Source of the DNA: Flaccisagitta enflata
Taxonomy: Eukaryota > Chaetognatha > Sagittoidea > Aphragmophora
Assembly: GCA_965153355.1 (NCBI GenBank)
Contig: OZ231128.1
Coordinates: 8,866,001-8,930,000, forward strand
Reading direction: 5' to 3'
Length of the DNA stretch: 64,000 bases
Positions 11,577-24,323 of the stretch are shown here, in pieces. The position numbers and the translations under genes are program-made. Every line of letters starts with the position of its first letter. The stretch's first letter is position 1. Below the pieces are notes generated by a model that worked only from the letters and a program-made list of their open reading frames with translations, was not told the origin of the DNA and did not search any database.

Positions 11577-11782
11577 CAAATAAACAAACGAACGAACAAA
11601 CAACGAACAAATAAACAAAAGACAAACAAACAAACAAACAAACAAACAAACAAACAAACAAACAAACAAACAAACAAACAAACAAACAAACAAACAAACA
11701 CACAAAAAAACAAACAAACAAACAAACAAACAAACAAACAAAAAAACAAACAAACAAACAGACAAACAAACAAACAAACCAA
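11577..11782. repeat. (AAAC)n tetranucleotide array
   Basis: About 200 bp of ACAA/AAAC with scattered G and A interruptions. Frames through it read Asn-Lys-Gln-Thr or Cys-Leu-Phe-Val. Confidence 0.95.
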
Positions 11783-11792
11783 AACAAGTTGT

Positions 11793-12217
11793 TACACGCC
11801 ACACCGCACCACGCCAAAGGGTGCTGTGCGGCACACTACGCCACGCCACGCCACGCCATGCCAAGAATTATCATACGCCACACCACAAATTATTATACGC
11901 CACGCCCCGCCACAAAATATTATACGCCACGTCACTCCACAAATTATCATACGCCACGCCACGCCACAAATTATCATACGATACGCCACGCCACAAGTTA
12001 AAAGCCACACCACGCCACAAATTATCATACGCCACGCCACGCAACAAGCTATTATACGTCACACCACAAGTTATAAGCCACGCCACGCCACAAGTTATAA
12101 GCCACGCCACGCCACAAATTATCATACGCCACACCACGCCACAAGTTATAAGCCACGCCACGCCACAAGTTATAAGCCACGCCACGCCACAAGTTATAAG
12201 CCACGCCACGCCACAAA
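11793..12217 (+). repeat. ACGCC minisatellite
   Basis: Units combine CCACGCCACGCCACAA with either ATTATCATACG or GTTATAAG, giving periods of about 27-36 bp. The last four units (about 12125-12215) are nearly identical, indicating recent amplification at the 3' end. Confidence 0.9.
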
Positions 12218-12306
12218 TTGTTTTATCTCCGACAATTCATTGGATTCATTGGATTCACATCGACTGCCTCTCGGAAAAGGTTATTCTCACAGGTCAAAGG
12301 TCACAG

Positions 12307-14149
<1,843 letters not shown>

Positions 14150-14176
<27 letters not shown>
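14150..14176. repeat. short (GA)n microsatellite at the LINE 5' junction
   Basis: Thirteen GA units, then GGAAAAGAG. It marks the truncation point of the LINE fragment. Confidence 0.9.
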
Positions 14177-14181
<5 letters not shown>

Positions 14182-14413
14182 GAGATGGCAAAGAAAGTCG
14201 ACACTGGTAAACAAAACAAAGAAACGAATAAGATTCCTACTCAAGAAAGTCGATACTTCGTTGTTGAATTGGAAAATAAACAGAGACAGATATTTGTATA
14301 TACTTAATCAGATGGACTCATTTCATACCATACGAAATAGTAAAATCATTAAAATGTGAGTGGACAGGGCATGAAAAAGAATCGCTTTCAATGGGGTGTA
14401 GTAAAGAAGCACA

Positions 14414-15048
14414 CGTTGAATCAGGCCTGTATATAGTTCTACATTCCCCTCCCCCGGTGGGGGGGGGGGGAGGAAATTATCCAAGGGTGTATATAATTGA
14501 GTGGCTTTTGATTTTTATCCCCCCCCTCTGCCTTTGATTTTCTTCCCCGCGATGCACCGCGCCGCGTTACAAAATCTATGATTTTATTTCCAATAAAGCA
14601 ATAAAACAGTGTATTTAAGGTTTGAACAGTGTTAAATTGTGTTTTACTAAACAAAGGTTTATGATTTGATACTGCCAAAAGTTATATTTTCCCCAAATTT
14701 TCTTTTTTTTCACTTTTTTTCAATTTTTTCCCCCTTCCTTTCCCTTCCCCATCTCCAAACCCTTTGATTTCCCCCCAGCGGGAAAACTCAATTATATACA
14801 GGCCTGAAATAATCACAGGGTTTGGAAATGGGGAAAAAATGTAAGGGGGAAAAAGAGGAAAAAAGAAAATTTGGGGAAAATAAAACTTGTGGCAGTACCG
14901 AATCATAAAAACTGATTAATAAAACACAATTTAACACTATTTAAACTTTAAAAACAATGTTTTATTGCTATACAGGGAAGAAAATCAAAGGCAGGGGGGG
15001 GGGAAATTATTTAAAGATCATAGAACTATATACATCCCTGCGTTGAAT
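14414..15048. mobile_element. hAT-like palindromic MITE with 8-bp target duplication
   Basis: The 8-bp duplication CGTTGAAT occurs at 14414-14421 and again at 15041-15048. Between them (14422-15040) the ends are inverted: CAGGCCTGTATATAGTTCTA against TAGAACTATATACATCCCTG. An 8-bp duplication and CAG...CTG ends are typical of hAT elements. The interior is largely two inverted halves: the segment after 14485 (GTGTATATAATTGAG, then CTTTGATTTTCTTCCC) is mirrored in 14810-15000 (GAAGAAAATCAAAG). Long C/G homopolymers lie at 14453-14472 and 14992-15003. There is no transposase. Confidence 0.88.
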
Positions 15049-15195
15049 AGGATGGAAGGACGACCGAGAAACTGAAAAAAAAAACCAAGTAACCCAATAG
15101 CGCTGCGGATTATCCCATCATTGATCATTGTCCCATTAAAGCCTTAGCATCACAAGACCAAAATATGGATTCTTTTAATAAATAAGTATCCAAGC

Positions 15196-15252
15196 TATGA
15201 CTTCCTTTGAGTTTTGACGTGTTTCCATGTCTAGACGACATCTAATGTACAA
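15196..15252. mobile_element. degenerate end of a CAGTAGATGTC mariner-like MITE
   Basis: The sequence TTTCCATGTCTAGACGACAT followed by CTAATGTA matches the terminal inverted repeat of the elements at 49910, 50628 and 30352, with several substitutions. The other end is not found. Confidence 0.55.
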
Positions 15253-15339
15253 AAGCGCCCGGGGCGCTGATTGAGTAGAATGTAGGGTCCCTAAATGAAC
15301 TTGCTTCAATGAACCCGCGAATAAACCAATGAAAAAAAC

Positions 15340-15660
15340 GGTGTCAAAAAAAAACAAAAAAACAAAAAAACAAAAAGACAAAAAACAAACAAAGGCCAAC
15401 TAACGGGACGTCATGCTTATGAAAAAAAACAAAAAAACGAACGAACAAACAAACAAACGAACAAACGAACAGACGAACGCACGATCGACAGAGTAAACAG
15501 AGGCAGTAATTGTATGGAAGGGAGGAAGGGTAGCGAGGAGAGGAGAAGGCATCCAAGAAGACGAAAAATATCGATCTAGAATAAATGTGAAGAAAATTGG
15601 CAGAACAACAACAACAACAAATTGGCAGAACAACAACAACAACAAATTGGCAGAACGTTG
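15340..15660. repeat. A-rich (AAAC)n tract and a 27-bp direct repeat
   Basis: 15340-15480 holds imperfect ACAAAAAA/ACAA units. 15596-15659 holds AATTGGCAGAACAACAACAA repeated at a 27-bp period, ending in a third partial copy. Confidence 0.8.
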
Positions 15661-15699
15661 TCAACGAAGAAAATCGATGAACGGAAATGTTGTCTCATG

Positions 15700-16012
15700 A
15701 CTCTAATGTGGAGTGGCAGCTGATAATTTGTTGTGAAAAGTGGATAGATGTTGTGGAGCAGCACTAGTGTTGTCTGGCGAGGGTGGCAGCTGTTAATTTG
15801 TCTCTGTAACGAGGATAGATGTGGTGGAGCAACATGAGTATTGTCTGGCGAGGGTGGGTGCTGATAATTTGTCTCTGTAACAAGGGTAGATGTTGTGGAG
15901 CAACATGAGTGTTGTCTGGCGAGGGTGGGTGCTGTTGAAATACAAAGATGGGTTAGATGTTGTGCAGCAACACGAATGTTGTCTGGCGAGACTGACAGCT
16001 GATAATTTGTTG
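15700..16012 (+). repeat. GTTGTCTGGCGA satellite, block 1
   Basis: About four units of 60-80 bp. Each contains GATAGATGTTGTGGAGCAAC, then GTTGTCTGGCGAGGGTGG and GCAGCTGATAATTTGT. One unit adds GTGCTGTTGAAATACAAAGA. The same satellite resumes at 16740. Confidence 0.85.
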
Positions 16013-16739
16013 TATAGCGAGAGCAGCCCTCTTGATTCTGGGGCAGCGAGCAGCGCCGCTTGTCGGCAGGGTAAGAAAGATGTCGACAGGTCCCGGAAGA
16101 AGAAGATGGAGAAGAAGGGGAAAAGGGGGAAGAAGGAAGAAGAAGAGGAAGAAGACGAGGAAGATGACGGAGGCGAAGACGAACACAAAGACATAATAAA
16201 GGGAGAAATGATGATTGAAGAATAGCAATTGAAGTCAGCTTTAGGATAATTTGCATATTGCAGTTTTAAGATTATCGCTCCATGGCAATGTCGCTGATTT
16301 GATTTACAGTCAATATGAATTGGTTTCATATCTTGAACTAAATCTCAATTTATTGTAAAATAGAGGGAGGAATTCTCATGAACATTAATTAGTTGTCAAC
16401 GTCGTTCTTCGTTTTACGTAGCACCCCGCATCAGATTTGCACTGATGATAAAGTAATTGAAAACATACGAGCATATCGAAATTCTTCTCTCTTCTTTCTA
16501 ATGGTGTTACCCTCAAGTCTGCTGAGATCGGTAATTTGAGAATTACCGGCCGTTGGTCTGGCAGTGAAATTGTTAACTGCTTAGAGACTTCTAAGGGCTC
16601 TCTGAGCGCGTGGAGAACGGCGCGGAGGGCGTCGTGCCGCTTAGACTTGCAGGTTGTCACTTTTCTGGTCGGCAGCGTTGCAGCCTGCAGGAAAGAATTT
16701 TGCTTCTCGGCAGAAAAGAAGAATCAAGAGGCCTGAGCG
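16013..16739. other. spacer between the two satellite blocks, with inverted edges
   Basis: Purine-rich (AGGAAGAAG) at 16085-16190, otherwise unique. The edges are inverted copies: GCCCTCTTGATTCT near 16027 and AGAATCAAGAGGCC near 16720. The spacer therefore looks like a separate inserted or inverted segment. No gene is recognised in it. Confidence 0.5.
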
Positions 16740-17185
16740 AGAGTATATAATTTGGAGCAACACTAGTGTTGTCTGGCGACGGTGGGTGCTATTGAAATAC
16801 AAGGATGTGGCAGCTGATAATTTGTTGTGTAACAAGGGTAGATGTTGTGCAGCAACACGAACGTTGTCTGACGAGGATGGGTGCCGTTGAAATACAAGGA
16901 TGTGGCAGCTGATAATTAGTTGTGTAACAAGGGAAGATGTTGTGCAGCAACACACGTGTGGTCCGGCGAGGGTGGCAGCTAATGATTTGTTGTGTAACGA
17001 GAGTAGAGGTTGCGCAAATATTGTCTGGTGAGGGTGGGTGTTGTTTTAATACAAGCATGTGACAGCTGATAACTTGTGTAAAAGGGATAGATGTTGCGCA
17101 GCAACACAAATATTGTATGGTCGAGGGTTGGCGCTGTTGTAATGCAAGGATGTGGCAGTTGATGATTTGCTGTGTTACATCGATG
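16740..17185 (+). repeat. GTTGTCTGGCGA satellite, block 2
   Basis: Five to six units of about 75-105 bp. Each has GTGTAACAAGGGTAGATGTT, then GTGCAGCAACACGAACG, GTTGTCTGACGAGG, and TGAAATACAAGGATGTGGCA, then GCTGATAAT. Divergence increases to the right. Confidence 0.85.
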
Positions 17186-17449
17186 GGTGTTGTGTTACCC
17201 ATACAATGGGTAAGGCCCACAGAGTGTAGACCGATATTATGGTACTTGTAACTTGTTCTCCAGACAGGGGCAGCACAATTGAAATTGCTGTGCAGCAATG
17301 TCGGTAGGCGGCCCATGTGTCTTGCAAGTTGCAACGTGGTTGAGGATAATATTGACGCGACCCGTGACAAACAGGAGACTTAGATGCGCATTATACAATC
17401 ATTGCAGTCTAGATTGTGTAACAAATTGCTTCTTGGGAGAGACAATGAA

Positions 17450-17606
17450 AACAAGGCCGGATACACGGCCAATACCAGTCGCGGACGGGTGGGCAGGGGC
17501 GGAAATGCGCGTTTTCACACTTTCCAACTCGATTACCACGGACCAACCAACCCACCGACCGAGGGACGGACAAAGCCTCTTATAGAGTCGCTAGTCCGCG
17601 TTGTTG
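17450..17606 (-). mobile_element. DH repeat, copy 4 (minus orientation)
   Basis: Read on the plus strand it begins AACAAGGCCGGATACACGGC (tail hairpin), then ACCAGTCGCGGACGGGTGGG, CGTTTTCACACTTTCCAACT and GGACGGACAAAGCCTCTTAT. It ends with the head AGAGTCGCTAGTCCGCG. Confidence 0.88.
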
Positions 17607-17934
17607 CCTCATTAAAAAGAAAATCGTCCAATGAGAATAACCAGGGTAGGTGGAAATGCTCTTCTCACTCAATCATTTCTTATGAGATCTGTCGAGATAG
17701 GTGTCCTACTTTGTTTTGATTAACCGACTTTGTTTTGATTGACCATCTCAGGGACACCTGCTCCTGACTCAACAACCTCCTCAGCCACATGCGTCTTTTC
17801 CCGCGTCTACCCTCTGGAACACGCTTCACCCACAAGCAAGTTGTTGCGTGCCTACAGTTGCAGTGTGTGTGTGTGTTGATATCTGTTAAAGGATTATTTA
17901 AACGCACCGATATAAGCCCAAAATATACAAAAGC

Positions 17935-17946
17935 AATAACAACAAT

Positions 17947-18030
<84 letters not shown>

Positions 18031-18047
18031 AACAATAACAAAAACAA

Positions 18048-18121
<74 letters not shown>

Positions 18122-18123
18122 GC

Positions 18124-18161
<38 letters not shown>

Positions 18162-18261
18162 CGACAATGTTAAATTTCCAACAATAACACAATGTTAGAT
18201 TTCCAACAATAACAACAACACCAACACCAACAATAAAAACAACAACAACAACAACAACAAT

Positions 18262-18350
<89 letters not shown>

Positions 18351-18377
18351 AGACAACAACAAAAATGTAAAGTTTCC

Positions 18378-18441
<64 letters not shown>

Positions 18442-18537
18442 CCAACAACAACAACAACAACAACAATACCAAAAACAACAACAAACAACAACAAACAACA
18501 ACAACAACAAAGACAACAACAACAATGTAAAGTTTCC

Positions 18538-18620
<83 letters not shown>

Positions 18621-18665
18621 ATGTTAAATTTCATTCAATAAAATCAACAACAACAACCACAACAA

Positions 18666-18761
<96 letters not shown>

Positions 18762-18835
18762 GAACAACAACAACAACAACTACAACAACAAAAACAAGAA
18801 ACTGAAAAGTATGAAGTTTCTTCCAGTCACGTAAT
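17935..18835 (+). repeat. (CAA)n trinucleotide tract, about 0.9 kb
   Basis: Mostly CAA, with five short non-repeat islands at about 18166, 18191, 18364, 18524 and 18621. All islands are variants of AATGTTAAATTTCCAACAA. They suggest amplification of a larger unit made of a CAA run plus one island. The Thr, Leu, Val and Cys homopolymer frames are artefacts. Confidence 0.95.
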
Positions 18836-18954
18836 GAAAGAAGATGAAAAGAAAGGTTTGTCTACTTCCTTTGCCACTCCCAGAATTCATGTTTGTGCAT
18901 CGGCTCAAGGGACAATTTTCCAACTTAAAGGTTGACGATAAGCTTTTACACAAC

Positions 18955-19240
<286 letters not shown>

Positions 19241-19347
19241 CTCTCCCTTTTTTTCCCAACACGTAGAGATGCTTTGAATAACTGGTTTTGCCTGTTCTTT
19301 ATCCATTTTGCATAATCTCGTGCTTCAATCACGGTAAAAGCAGCATT

Positions 19348-19590
19348 CTTCTTATTATTATCATTCGTCTTACCGTTTATCCCAGTCAAGTCAGGCCATT
19401 TTACATCTCACTTTGACGGTAGGTCAGTTGGCTAGTCTTTCATCAGTTGTACCAGACAAACACCTTCTATTTCCTCTTATCATTGTCATTTGTTTTACCG
19501 TTTATCTCAGTCAAGTAAAGCCATTGTACACCTCACTTAGACGGTTGGTCGGTAGGTTGGTCGTTCATAAGTCAGACCAAACATGTTTTG
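19348..19590 (+). repeat. 125-bp tandem duplication
   Basis: Two copies share TTACCGTTTATC, CAGTCAAGT, GCCATT, CACTT and AGACGGT...GGTCGGTAGG. They are about 80 percent alike and end in GGTCGGT tetramers like the core of DH elements. Confidence 0.75.
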
Positions 19591-19650
19591 TTTTGTTTTG
19601 TTTTGTTTTGTTTTGTTTTGTTTTGTTTTGTTTTGTTTTGTTTTGTTTGG
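19583..19650 (+). repeat. (TTTTG)n pentanucleotide
   Basis: About 13 perfect copies of TTTTG. Confidence 0.95.
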
Positions 19651-19914
19651 TTTTGTACCATCTTCTAAGTTTCTTCAATTTTCTTCCGTTGAACCAATGC
19701 AAAAATCCAACATTAACACAGACAATATAAAGAATTATTGACGAAGCTGTAAAAGTGTAAAACAATTTCAGCCAATTTTTGTCACATTTTTCTTCTTTTT
19801 TCCCTTTTCTCCTTCAATTCCTTGGATTGAAAATTTGAACTTTAAGGAAAACATCATCTTGGTTTTGATTGGCACAGAAAAGTCGCTTGAACCTCGTATA
19901 TATAACTTTTATAA

Positions 19915-20170
19915 GGGCGTGTTTCTACTGATGACCCAAAACGCGTTTCTTCCTATTAAACGCATTTTCAGCGTGAACACAGTTCCACAATTACTATATT
20001 CCCACAAGGGAGTGAGCGAGCTCGTGAATGGAGCAAGTGTAGCAAAGCAGAGTGCTGCTGAGCGAGTGAGCGGAGTGAGCGGTATGAGCAAACGAACATA
20101 GCTAGCAAGTCGCAAGTAGCGACCGAGTGGCCCGTTAAAAACGCGATTGTCTTTGACTAGAAACACCCCC
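19915..20170. mobile_element. GTGTTTCTAG TIR element, copy 2
   Basis: Ends are GGGCGTGTTTCTACTGATGA and TTTGACTAGAAACACCCCC. Internal landmarks are CAGCGTGAACACAG, GGGAGTGAGCGAG, GTAGCGACCGAGTGGCCCGT and AACGCGATTGTC. No coding capacity. Confidence 0.85.
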
Positions 20171-20235
20171 TTAGACCTTTGTCAGTACCGCTAGAACCTC
20201 TGCAACTCGATCTGGTTATACATCCCAGTCTTTAT

Positions 20236-20316
20236 CTTTTTAGTCGCGTGCACGCGACCCTACACGCTGATCTGTTGGTCTGTCCGTCCACTGACCCGTC
20301 CGTCATTTTCATGGTT
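20236..20316 (+). mobile_element. DH repeat, copy 5 (head only)
   Basis: TTTTTAGTCGCGTGCACGCG then ACCCTACAC. This is a perfect 16-bp palindrome, GTCGCGTGCACGCGAC, followed by GTCTGTCCGTCC tetramers. The tail is absent, so it is truncated. Confidence 0.8.
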
Positions 20317-20558
20317 TGTTGGGTTGGTCAGTAAGAAAGAATGAAAAGAAGGAAGAGAGGAAGGGAGGAAGGAAGGGAGCAAGGAAGAAGTATATATGTA
20401 TGTTGTTGTGTAACTGTAAAACGGACCACGCGACTGTTGACCTGTTGAACTTGTTCTCATTGTCTCTCTATCTCTCCCATATATCAGAGGGAAAAAATTC
20501 CAAGACAAGGAGTGAGACTGCCAACTCATCCAAATCTGATATGTGTCTCTCTTCACGC

Positions 20559-20606
20559 GTCATTTTATGTCATTTTATGTCATTTTATGTCATTTTATGT
20601 CATTTC
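20559..20606 (+). repeat. 10-bp tandem repeat CATTTTATGT
   Basis: Four perfect copies and a fifth degenerate one. Confidence 0.92.
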
Positions 20607-20657
20607 ACGCCGCAATTCATCTCTACACGACGCCAAGTCATCAGAAACAAGGAGAAA

Positions 20658-20659
<2 letters not shown>

Positions 20660-20723
<64 letters not shown>
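20660..20723. repeat. (GA)n microsatellite
   Basis: Pure GA dinucleotide of about 62 bp. Confidence 0.95.
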
Positions 20724-20726
<3 letters not shown>

Positions 20727-20729
20727 ACC

Positions 20730-21485
20730 ACCCGATAGACAGTCAGTGAAACATAATACCCGTCACAAACATAAACAAGGCCAAGAAATGTCCAAAAGAT
20801 GCCTCCTCTCAAGCTACTTACAATAAAGTATACAAGGAGAAAGCTTCAAAATCATGTCGAAAAATGACACACAGACTAACAATCAGACTTATAGACACAC
20901 CCTTCAATAGAGATGCGAGAATGTATCTAAAAAATTACAGATAGATAAAAAACGATGAAATCATAGATATAAAACGATTAAACTATAGACAGACACATAA
21001 ATCATTGTACAGGAAGAAATTAACAAAAGATAGACAAACAAATAGCAAGAAGGAGTGAGGGGCATGAGAAGAGGAAAAGAGGAGATTAGGAGCGAGCATC
21101 TCACAAAAGTAGAGGCAACGGAAAAAATATCGTTAGTATGCAAATTGGAATCCTCATACATTGATGAATTTTTAATGGAGCGCGGGCTTGCTGCACTGTC
21201 GCGTTGATGTTGCACCTTCTTACATGAAAATTTCACTTTGACTCCATTTTCTTTTTCTTTTTTTCTCTCCCCTGCGAGAAAAAATATAAACGTCATTAGT
21301 CATCACGTGACACCACAGTATTGCGCCTTTCCTTGCTTCTGTACCTAAGGATGGGCTTGCCTGTCTCTGAGGCAGAACATAGACGAAATTGTTTGTATCT
21401 CATTTACCTATGCGATCCAAGTCAAGCCCTGAGGCTCAAATACGAGCCCCAAGGCTTGATTTTCAGCCTCACTGCTCAAATCTCG
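20730..21485. other. unique sequence, nothing recognised
   Basis: Several AGATAGACAC-like short motifs but no clear array, gene or mobile element. Confidence 0.4.
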
Positions 21486-21488
21486 AGG

Positions 21489-21807
21489 TTCACAGTCAGT
21501 GGACAAAACACTATAGGTATATATATCATACCACTGGCTTCGATCCAACATACTGCTCAAAAACAAAATATTGTATGCGACAATCAGTTGCTCAAGTTGC
21601 AGCCGGCTGTAACAAACAAAATGTTGTATTCAGCAACAGGTTAGTAGAATTACAGCCGGCTGTAATGCTACAATTTTGTAACATTACGGCCGGGTGTTTT
21701 TCAAACCACTGGTTGTTGCATACAATATTTTGTTTGCTATCAGCATGTTAGATCAAAACTAACGGTATGACATATATACCTATTATGTTTTGTCCGCTGA
21801 CTGTTCA
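21489..21807. mobile_element. MITE with CAGTCAG ends and TTCA target duplication
   Basis: An element of 311 bp (21493-21803) between TTCA repeats. The left end is CAGTCAGTGGACAAAACACT then ATAGGTATATATATCATACC. The right end is the complement of CAGTCAGCGGACAAAACATA. TIRs are about 40 bp with few mismatches. The interior contains further palindromes, including CAGCCGGCTGTAA twice. No frame of interest. Superfamily not assigned. Confidence 0.82.
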
Positions 21808-21858
21808 AATGTCAAGTTTAAGGTAAAATTTTTTTTGTTTGGGGTCGCTGCTGATTTC

Positions 21859-22310
21859 ACCTCCATTAATCCTCATACACTTGATTAGGGGCAAGGGGTG
21901 TTGCTGACAATCTGACGTTACTGCGACAACCTTGTTTTCCTTTTATTCTGCAAGACATACCCTGGTCGTGAGAAAATGGAGTAAAAGCGTCAACTCTTTT
22001 AAGTCGCGGACACATGACTCTACACTTTGCTGCGTCGATTGGTCCCTCCCACCGTCACATACTTATTTTTCTTTTTCTTTTTTTCTTTTGTTTTTCTCAC
22101 TTCCATTAATCCTCATACACTTTATTAGGGGTGAGGGGAGTTGCTGACAATCTCACGTTACTGCGACAACCTTGTTTTCCTTGTATTGTGCAAGACATAC
22201 CCTGGTCTTGAGAAAATCAAGTAAAAACATCAACTCTTTTAAGTCGCGGACACATGACTCTACACTGTGCTACGTCGATCGGTCCCTCCGACCGTCACAT
22301 ATTTGAATTA
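21859..22310 (+). repeat. 239-bp tandem duplication containing DH heads
   Basis: The segments 21859-22097 and 22098-22310 are about 90 percent alike (CATTAATCCTCATACACTT, CTGACAATCT, TACTGCGACAACCTTGTTTT, AAGACATACCCTGGTC). Each ends with a DH-like head, AAGTCGCGGACACATGACTC followed by TACAC. A degenerate DH element was therefore duplicated with flanking sequence. Confidence 0.85.
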
Positions 22311-22415
22311 ATGGTTTTTGTTTTTGTTTTTGTCTTTTCATTATGTTTTACATCATTGTAAGGTATGTAAGTGTAAAATGCGGTTTTACTATCTTGATCA
22401 AAACTCTTAGTATAT

Positions 22416-22535
22416 ACAGTATGATTGTTTTCGTTTGTAACATTTCATGACGACGTAATTTCAAAAGTAATTAAAATAATTGAATTCTGAAAAAAGTTTC
22501 AAAAAGACTATGAAAATACATTTTATAACATATCA
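22416..22535 (+). repeat. dispersed repeat, mate of 25690-25817
   Basis: Thirty-nine bases (22416-22454) are an exact reverse complement of 25779-25817, with weaker similarity over about 120 bp including GAAAATACATTTTAT. It is an old interspersed element of unknown type. Confidence 0.8.
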
Positions 22536-22639
22536 ATCAAAGGATCTACTTAGAAAAATCTGATTCTCTCATGAAGAAATGAACTACAGGACGAATTTGC
22601 CAAATTGCCAAATTGAAAAAATTTGGGAAAATTTAATAG

Positions 22640-22975
22640 ATGGACTGTTTACCTTCAAATTGTTCTCATTTCTAAACGGTTTGAGCTACAGATGCCAGAT
22701 TGGTCTCAAATTAAAGATAATTTGATTTAGTTTTAAGGTTTTCTAAAAAATTAAGCACTGATTTGATGTTTTAAATACAATTTATGAACTATAGGCAGGT
22801 ACTTTTGATAAGTGTTTAAAAATGATCCCATTTCTTTTATGTTTTTTATGATACGTGTTTCTTTTTATTTTCTAAAACTACTTCAAATTATCTTTTATTT
22901 GAGACCAACCGGGTATCTGTAGGTCAAGTCATTTAGAAATAAGAGCAATCCAAAGAAAAACAGTTTATCTCAAAA
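22640..22975. mobile_element. palindromic element sharing the TAAACGGTTTGAGCTACAGA motif
   Basis: The left arm contains CTAAACGGTTTGAGCTACAG, then CCAGATTGGTCTCAAAT. The right arm contains ATTTGAGACCAACCGGGTAT then CTGTAGGTCAAGTCATTTAG. The arms are about 100 bp and imperfect. The same motif occurs twice inside the mariner-like MITE at 8578-9157, so the two are related. Confidence 0.75.
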
Positions 22976-23424
22976 CGTGAAAAACAATTCATTTTAGCCA
23001 AATATGCCTTACAACCATAAGAAATGTTTATCCGTACGGTCTCAGAAGTGGCAGCAAAACATAAGGAAATTGTTTGTAGATACATTTTGCTCTGTACCGT
23101 GTCCTGGACAAAATTACGAAACCTAGACGAAATATTCTACATCCAGGACACGAAAACTAACTAGCTGAATAAAATGTCAAGTAATACTTTGCAGCTATAA
23201 AATACGACAAAATATTTGCTGCTTTGTCATGTACCTTTCTAACTCAACCAGGCTCATATGACATGATTACACCAAGAATAAAAGGAAACATGTTAACAAG
23301 GCATTCCTTTTTATTTCAAACAATGACTGAAGCAATTCGTTATTTTCATGAGTATGTTCATCTTACACCCCGCAACAGTCAAATAATCTTATTCTATCCA
23401 TTATTTTTTGTCTGTCACATTAAG
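22976..23424. other. unique AT-rich sequence
   Basis: Contains a short inverted pair, GTCCTGGACAAAATTACGAA near 23100 and a reversed CATCCAGGACACGA near 23140. No gene seen. Confidence 0.4.
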
Positions 23425-23727
<303 letters not shown>

Positions 23728-23732
23728 GAGTA

Positions 23733-23848
23733 AGAACAAGGCCGGATACATGGCAAATCGGCAAATGGAAAATCGCTTGGAATACAGAAATATTAGCGAT
23801 CGACCAACACGGCAAAGTGTAGTCGCGTGTCCAAGACTAAAACGGACA
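23733..23848 (-). mobile_element. DH repeat, copy 6 (minus, internally deleted)
   Basis: It starts AACAAGGCCGGATACATGGC and ends CACGGCAAAGTGTAGTCGCG then TGTCC. The tetramer core is missing. Confidence 0.75.
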
Positions 23849-23849
23849 A

Positions 23850-24320
23850 AAACTTCAGACTGTCCAAAATTCTTAAGGTGACTAAAGCCAACAACTGCAA
23901 AGTTATGTGTCTAGCATACTAAAAAAACAAGCCAAAGTATTTACAGCCCCGAAGATACGGAATTTAAGCGAGCGCCCGCGTTCCCTGGCGTGGATAGACC
24001 GCTACGACCTTCGAATCTTCTTACAAGCACTCTCCCTTATGGAGTCGTTTTGCAAGTTACTTAAACGCATGAACGAGGTCATGACAGAGACGGTGAAGCC
24101 ATTATGATAAGTCTTCACCCAAAAAAAACCTGATTGAGTTTGACCAGCGGGTCTGGGTTTCAAGCCTTCACCTCTTCCACGCTCAGTTTGGGCGAGATGA
24201 TGACGTAAGCCTCGACAAAGGCCTGCGGGAATTTCGCGTACGAAGGCACCTACATGATGACGCAGAATTTGAAAATGACTTTTCGTCCATCTGTTATTTT
24301 GCATTGATAAAAGCAAAAAA
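23850..24320. other. unique sequence, nothing recognised
   Basis: Ordinary composition. Open frames up to 104 codons exist, but none has a recognisable motif or splice context. Confidence 0.4.
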
Positions 24321-24323
24321 ATG

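Noticed and set aside
18000-18634. Poly-Cys and poly-Val minus-strand frames
   Set aside because: Complement of the CAA array, not a metallothionein or membrane protein.
20559-20606. Possible CRISPR-like array (regular short repeats)
   Set aside because: Contiguous 10-bp repeats without spacers in a eukaryotic context. The 9-bp, 21-bp and 56-bp arrays also lack unique spacers.
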